Source: Streptomyces sp. CB02959 (lineage in GTDB: Bacteria > Actinomycetota > Actinomycetes > Streptomycetales > Streptomycetaceae). Taken from it: a stretch of DNA of 64,000 nt. How positions within the stretch are numbered: the stretch's first letter is position 1; every line of letters starts with the position of its first letter. The notes under the pieces are model-generated. The model was not told the origin of the DNA and did no database searches. It saw only the letters and a program-made list of their open reading frames with translations. Shown here piece by piece: positions 60,642 through 64,000 of the stretch. The position numbers were made by a program, and so were the translations under genes. The DNA is taken from NCBI RefSeq assembly GCF_002803155.1, contig NZ_NNBP01000040.1, forward strand, positions 1-64,000, read 5' to 3'.

Positions 60642-60852
60642 CAGGTGGCGGGGGCCCGGCCGTCCCGGACGGTCGTGGGAACGTCAGGGCTGCGACGAGC
60701 GTCTCACCGTGAGGTGGGCCACGCAGGCCCCGGGGGGACTCGCGTAGTCTGACGACTCAACTCGCCCGTGCCGCCGGTTCCGCCGGTGCGTCGTCGCGCC
60801 CTGGACCGTGGCCGCGAGCGCAGCACGGCGAGCGCATGACAGGAGGTTCTGG

Positions 60853-62544
60853 ATGTCAGGGACGACCGCGTCCGGCAGGGGGCGGACGGGTGGTATTCCC
60901 CGGCACACAGGCGGTGGCGTGAACCGCTGGACCGTGCTGACCGTGCTCTGCGTCAGCCTGCTCTTCGTCGCGCTGGACACCACCATCCTCTATGTGGCGG
61001 TGCCCTCCATCACCGAGGATCTGCGGCCCGGGCCGGTCGAGCTGCTGTGGATCGTCGACATCTACCCGCTGATCGCCGCCTCGCTGCTGATCCTCTTCGG
61101 CACGCTCGGCGACCGCGTCGGCCGCCGCCGCGTCCTGCTGCTCGGTTACGGGCTCTTCGCCCTGGCCTCGGCCGCCGCCGCGCTCGCGCCCAATCCGCAG
61201 ATCCTGATGGCGGCCCGGGCGCTGCTCGGCATCGGCGGCGCCATGATCATGCCGGCCACGCTCTCGATCCTGCGTCAGGTCTTCCCCGACCGGCGGGAGC
61301 GGGCGGTCGCCATCGGCGTGTGGAGCGCGGTGGCCGCGGTCGGTGCCGCGGTCGGCCCGGTGCTCGGCGGCTTCCTGGTCGAGAACTTCTGGTGGGGCTC
61401 GGTCTTCCTGATCAACATCCCGATGATGGCGGCGATGTTCCTGATAGGGCGCTGGCTGCTGCCGGAGTCGCGGGGCGAGCGCAACGGGCCCTGGGACCTG
61501 GTCGGCGCGGTCATCGCGGCGCTGGGCGTGCTGGGCATCGTCCTCGGGGTCAAGCGGCTGGGGAGCGGTGCCCCGGTGGTCGGGGTGACCACGCTGCTGC
61601 CGATCGTCGTCGGTGCCGTGCTGCTGATCCTCTTCGTCCGCCGGCAGGGGCGCCGCACCCACCCGCTGATCGACATGCGGCTGTTCGCCCGGCCGGCGTT
61701 CGGCACCTCCATCTGCTGCATCGTGCTCGCCATGCTCGCCCTCGTCGGACTGCAGCTGATCGCCGTCCAGTACCTCCAGTTGGTGCTGGGGCTGAGCCCG
61801 CTGGAGACCGGGCTGCGGATGCTGCCGCTGGTGTTCTCCGCGATGGCCGCCGGCCTCACCGGCTCCAAGCTGCTGCAGGCCCTGGGCCCGCGGGTGATGG
61901 TCGTCGGCGGCTTCGCCCTCACCGCGCTCGCGGTGCTCTCGTTGACCGCGTTGGGCAGCCAGGACCACTTCTGGCAGCTGTCCCTCGGCTTCGTGCTGCT
62001 CGGCTACGGCTTCCAGTCCACGCTGTTCGGGGCGTACGAGTCGATGCTCAGCGAGGCGCCGGCCGCCCAGGCGGGCGGTGCGGCGGCGCTCGGTGAGACC
62101 GCCTACCAACTGGGTGCCGGGATCGGGGTGGCGCTGCTCGGCAGCGTGATGAACGCCGCCTACGCGCCGGGCCTGAACCGCGTCGCCGGGGTCTCCGACC
62201 GGGCCGCCCACTCGGCCTCGCACTCGCTCGGCGAGGCGTACAAGGTCGCCGCCGGCCTCGGGGAGCACGCCCGGCAGACGCTCCGGGTGGCCGCCCGGGA
62301 CGCCTTCATCCACGGTCTGCGGGTCACCCTGATCGCCAGCGCGGTGCTGCTGCTGGTCGGTGCGGGGATCGCGCTGCGGCTGCCGCGCCGGGCCGCGGAG
62401 TCCGTCGAGCGGGCAGACGCCGGGGCCGCCGCCGAGGAGGGCGCCGCGGTCGTCGCCGAGGACGGTGCCGGGGCCGCTGCCGAGGACGGCGCCGCGACCG
62501 CCGGGCGCGAGGGGGCGCCGGCCCCCGCGGGCACCGGCTGCTGA
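60853..62544 (+). CDS. DHA2-family MFS drug efflux transporter
   Basis: The 563-aa product has fourteen expected membrane helices of the EmrB/QacA class. Motif D1 VALDTTILYVAVPSI (about 38-52), motif A GTLGDRVGRRRVLLLGYG and motif C GAAVGPVLGGFLVEN are present. After the last helix there is a disordered acidic tail of about 50 residues with EDGAGAAAEDGAA repeats. AGGAGGT lies five bases before the ATG. A TAGTCT at 60745-60750 may be the -10. It would export small toxic compounds using the proton gradient. No TetR or MarR regulator gene is adjacent. Confidence 0.9.
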   Translation: MSGTTASGRGRTGGIPRHTGGGVNRWTVLTVLCVSLLFVALDTTILYVAVPSITEDLRPGPVELLWIVDIYPLIAASLLILFGTLGDRVGRRRVLLLGYGLFALASAAAALAPNPQILMAARALLGIGGAMIMPATLSILRQVFPDRRERAVAIGVWSAVAAVGAAVGPVLGGFLVENFWWGSVFLINIPMMAAMFLIGRWLLPESRGERNGPWDLVGAVIAALGVLGIVLGVKRLGSGAPVVGVTTLLPIVVGAVLLILFVRRQGRRTHPLIDMRLFARPAFGTSICCIVLAMLALVGLQLIAVQYLQLVLGLSPLETGLRMLPLVFSAMAAGLTGSKLLQALGPRVMVVGGFALTALAVLSLTALGSQDHFWQLSLGFVLLGYGFQSTLFGAYESMLSEAPAAQAGGAAALGETAYQLGAGIGVALLGSVMNAAYAPGLNRVAGVSDRAAHSASHSLGEAYKVAAGLGEHARQTLRVAARDAFIHGLRVTLIASAVLLLVGAGIALRLPRRAAESVERADAGAAAEEGAAVVAEDGAGAAAEDGAATAGREGAPAPAGTGC

Positions 62545-62566
62545 TCCGGGGCGGGCTCCCGGCCCG

Positions 62567-62595
62567 CCGCCCGGCGGGTGACCCTTGCCGGGCGG
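62567..62595 (+). terminator. Candidate terminator after the MFS gene
   Basis: A 9-bp stem CCGCCCGGC / GCCGGGCGG (62567-62575 with 62587-62595) with an 11-nt loop follows the stop by about 20 bp. No T-run follows. Confidence 0.5.
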
Positions 62596-62677
62596 TGCCG
62601 GGGACCGTACCGTCGGACGCGCGTAACTACCACTGCTAGTTTTTCGCGCGAGCGCTGAATCCGTCGGAGGATCCGCC

Positions 62678-63871
62678 ATGCCCGCAACGCCGTCCACGCT
62701 CCCGCCCTTCGACCCCGAGGACCCCCTGGGCCTCGACGACCTGCTCACCGACGAGGACCGGGCGGTCCGCGCCACCGTCCGCCAATGGGCCGGTGACCGG
62801 GTCCTGCCGCACGTTGCCGACTGGTACGAGCGCGGCGAGCTCCCCGGGATCCGCGAACTCGCCCGGGAACTGGGCGCGCTCGGCGCCCTGGGCATGTCCC
62901 TGACCGGCTACGGCTGCGCCGGCGCCTCGCACGTCCAGTACGGACTCGCCTGCCTGGAACTGGAGGCCGCCGACTCCGGCATCCGCTCGCTGGTCTCCGT
63001 CCAGGGCTCGCTGGCCATGTACGCGATCTGGCGCTTCGGTTCGGAGGAGCAGAAGCAGCAGTGGCTGCCGCGGATGGCCTCCGGCGAGGTCATCGGCTGC
63101 TTCGGACTGACCGAGCCGGACCACGGCTCCGACCCGGCGGGCATGCGGACGTACGCCAAGCGGGACGGTTCCGACTGGGTGCTGACCGGCCGCAAGATGT
63201 GGATCACCAACGGCTCGGTGGCCGGCGTCGCGGTGGTCTGGGCCCGCACCGACGACGGCATCCGCGGCTTCGTCGTCCCCACCGACCGCCCCGGCTTCGC
63301 CGCCCCCGAGATCAAGCACAAGTGGTCGCTGCGCGCCTCGGTCACCAGCGAACTGGTCCTGGACGAGGTCCGGCTGCCCGCCGACGCGGTGCTGCCGGAG
63401 GCGCGGGGACTCGGCGCCCCGCTGCGGTGCCTGGGGCAGGCCCGCTACGGGATCGTCTGGGGCTCGATGGGGGCGGCGCGCGCCTGCTTCGAGGCGGCGC
63501 TCGACTACGCGCGGACCCGCGAGCAGTTCGGCCGGCCCATCGGCGGCTTCCAGCTCACCCAGGCCAAACTGGCCGACATGGCGCTGGAGCTCCACAAGGG
63601 GCTGCTGCTCGCGCACCACCTGGGGCGGCGGTTCGACGCCCGCACCCTGCTGCCGGAGCAGATCAGCTTCGGCAAGCTCAACAACGTCCGCGAGGCGATC
63701 GACATCTGCCGCACCGCCCGGACCATCCTCGGCGCCAACGGGATCTCGCTCGAATACCCGGTCATGCGGCACGCCACCAACTTGGAGTCGGTGCTGACCT
63801 ACGAGGGCACCGCGGAGATGCACCAGTTGGTGCTGGGCAAGGCGCTCACCGGACTCGATGCCTTCCGGTGA
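62678..63871 (+). CDS. Acyl-CoA dehydrogenase, glutaryl-CoA dehydrogenase type
   Basis: The 397-aa product is an FAD-dependent acyl-CoA dehydrogenase. GCFGLTEPDHGSDPAGM (about 144), KMWITNGSVAGVAVVWAR, KWSLRASVTSELVLDEV, QARYGIVWGSMGAARAC and NLESVLTYEGTAEMHQLVLG with the catalytic Glu closely follow the pattern of glutaryl-CoA dehydrogenases. It would convert glutaryl-CoA to crotonyl-CoA in lysine or tryptophan breakdown. The ATG has GGAGG nine to ten bases upstream. No partner genes are in the window. Confidence 0.9.
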   Translation: MPATPSTLPPFDPEDPLGLDDLLTDEDRAVRATVRQWAGDRVLPHVADWYERGELPGIRELARELGALGALGMSLTGYGCAGASHVQYGLACLELEAADSGIRSLVSVQGSLAMYAIWRFGSEEQKQQWLPRMASGEVIGCFGLTEPDHGSDPAGMRTYAKRDGSDWVLTGRKMWITNGSVAGVAVVWARTDDGIRGFVVPTDRPGFAAPEIKHKWSLRASVTSELVLDEVRLPADAVLPEARGLGAPLRCLGQARYGIVWGSMGAARACFEAALDYARTREQFGRPIGGFQLTQAKLADMALELHKGLLLAHHLGRRFDARTLLPEQISFGKLNNVREAIDICRTARTILGANGISLEYPVMRHATNLESVLTYEGTAEMHQLVLGKALTGLDAFR

Positions 63872-63975
63872 GCGGCCGGATCGTCTCCGGCGGTCGCCGT
63901 TCCCGGAGGGCGCAGTGACCGACCGCGGCTGCCCCGCGGGTCGGCCCACCGGCCGGAAGGGGCACCCGCGGCCCC

Positions 63976-64000
63976 TCAACTCTGGTTGAAGAAGCCGCCG
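63976..64000 (-). CDS. Possible C-terminal end of a gene running out of the window
   Basis: On the minus strand the last bases read GGFFNQS followed by a stop at 63976-63978. The codons end in C or G except for the Ser codon. This is too short for any assignment; a stop-ended fragment of this length can occur by chance. Confidence 0.3.

Overview
The window reads as chromosomal DNA of a Streptomyces-like actinomycete. Third codon positions are almost all G or C, GTG and TTG starts are common, DmdR-type iron boxes are present, and there is a complete desferrioxamine operon (desABCD). The gene order tlyA / NAD kinase / recN / MraY-like / glycosyltransferase / pyrG / NUDIX / TPR protein / ald / parA-like / scpA / scpB / rluB / aroH / tyrA / cmk / plsC-like / der is, from memory, a conserved core order of this genus. 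No phage, IS element, CRISPR array or tRNA gene was found.

Layout. 1-285: 23S-5S spacer, 5S rRNA and its strong terminator. 357-2225: a protein with a very long Gly-Arg-Asp repeat domain followed by a helical repeat domain. 2310-7727: desD-desC-desB-desA on the minus strand, read from a 51-bp near-palindrome centred on an iron box. 7792-10284: a DUF1015 protein and a HAD phosphatase, divergent. 10374-13043: a second iron locus with a siderophore-interacting reductase, a small ORF, a second iron box, a decayed FecCD permease pseudogene and an intact FepC-type ATPase. 13027-21598: SCP2 protein, small conserved protein, tlyA, NAD kinase, S41 peptidase, recN, MraY-like membrane protein and a glycosyltransferase. 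21624-27124: an ABC transporter (FtsX permease plus LolD/MacB-type ATPase) divergent from a histidine kinase/LuxR-type regulator pair, probably an accessory insertion. 27145-32047: PucR regulator, secreted GH64 beta-1,3-glucanase and GH15 glucoamylase-like enzyme. 32501-43615: pyrG, NUDIX, STAND/TPR protein, ald, ParA-like ATPase, ribbon-helix-helix candidate, scpA, scpB and rluB-type pseudouridine synthase. 43671-46307: an ADP-ribosylglycohydrolase and two COG3541-type nucleotidyltransferases behind a striking hairpin. 46447-50962: aroH, tyrA, cmk, acyltransferase and der in a tightly coupled run. 51018-64000: two unrecognised conserved proteins, an Rpf-like muralytic enzyme with LysM, a GT4 glycosyltransferase coupled to an unknown protein, a solitary ctaD, an I78 protease inhibitor, a PAP2 phosphatase, a PIG-V-like membrane glycosyltransferase, a DHA2 efflux pump and a glutaryl-CoA-dehydrogenase-like enzyme.

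How it works together. The two iron boxes suggest one iron-responsive repressor controls both siderophore synthesis and the reductase/ABC-ATPase locus. The uptake half of the second locus looks broken because its permease is reduced to fragments. The ParA-like / RHH / ScpAB / RluB string links chromosome-organising factors to an rRNA-modifying enzyme by overlapping starts and stops. The best candidate for something little described is the ADP-ribosylglycohydrolase plus twin nucleotidyltransferase locus, whose Shine-Dalgarno lies inside a 13-bp-stem hairpin that also has the form of an intrinsic terminator.

Limits. All calls come from reading the sequence and remembered family features. No alignments, profile searches or structure predictions were run, and starts marked as alternatives are uncertain.
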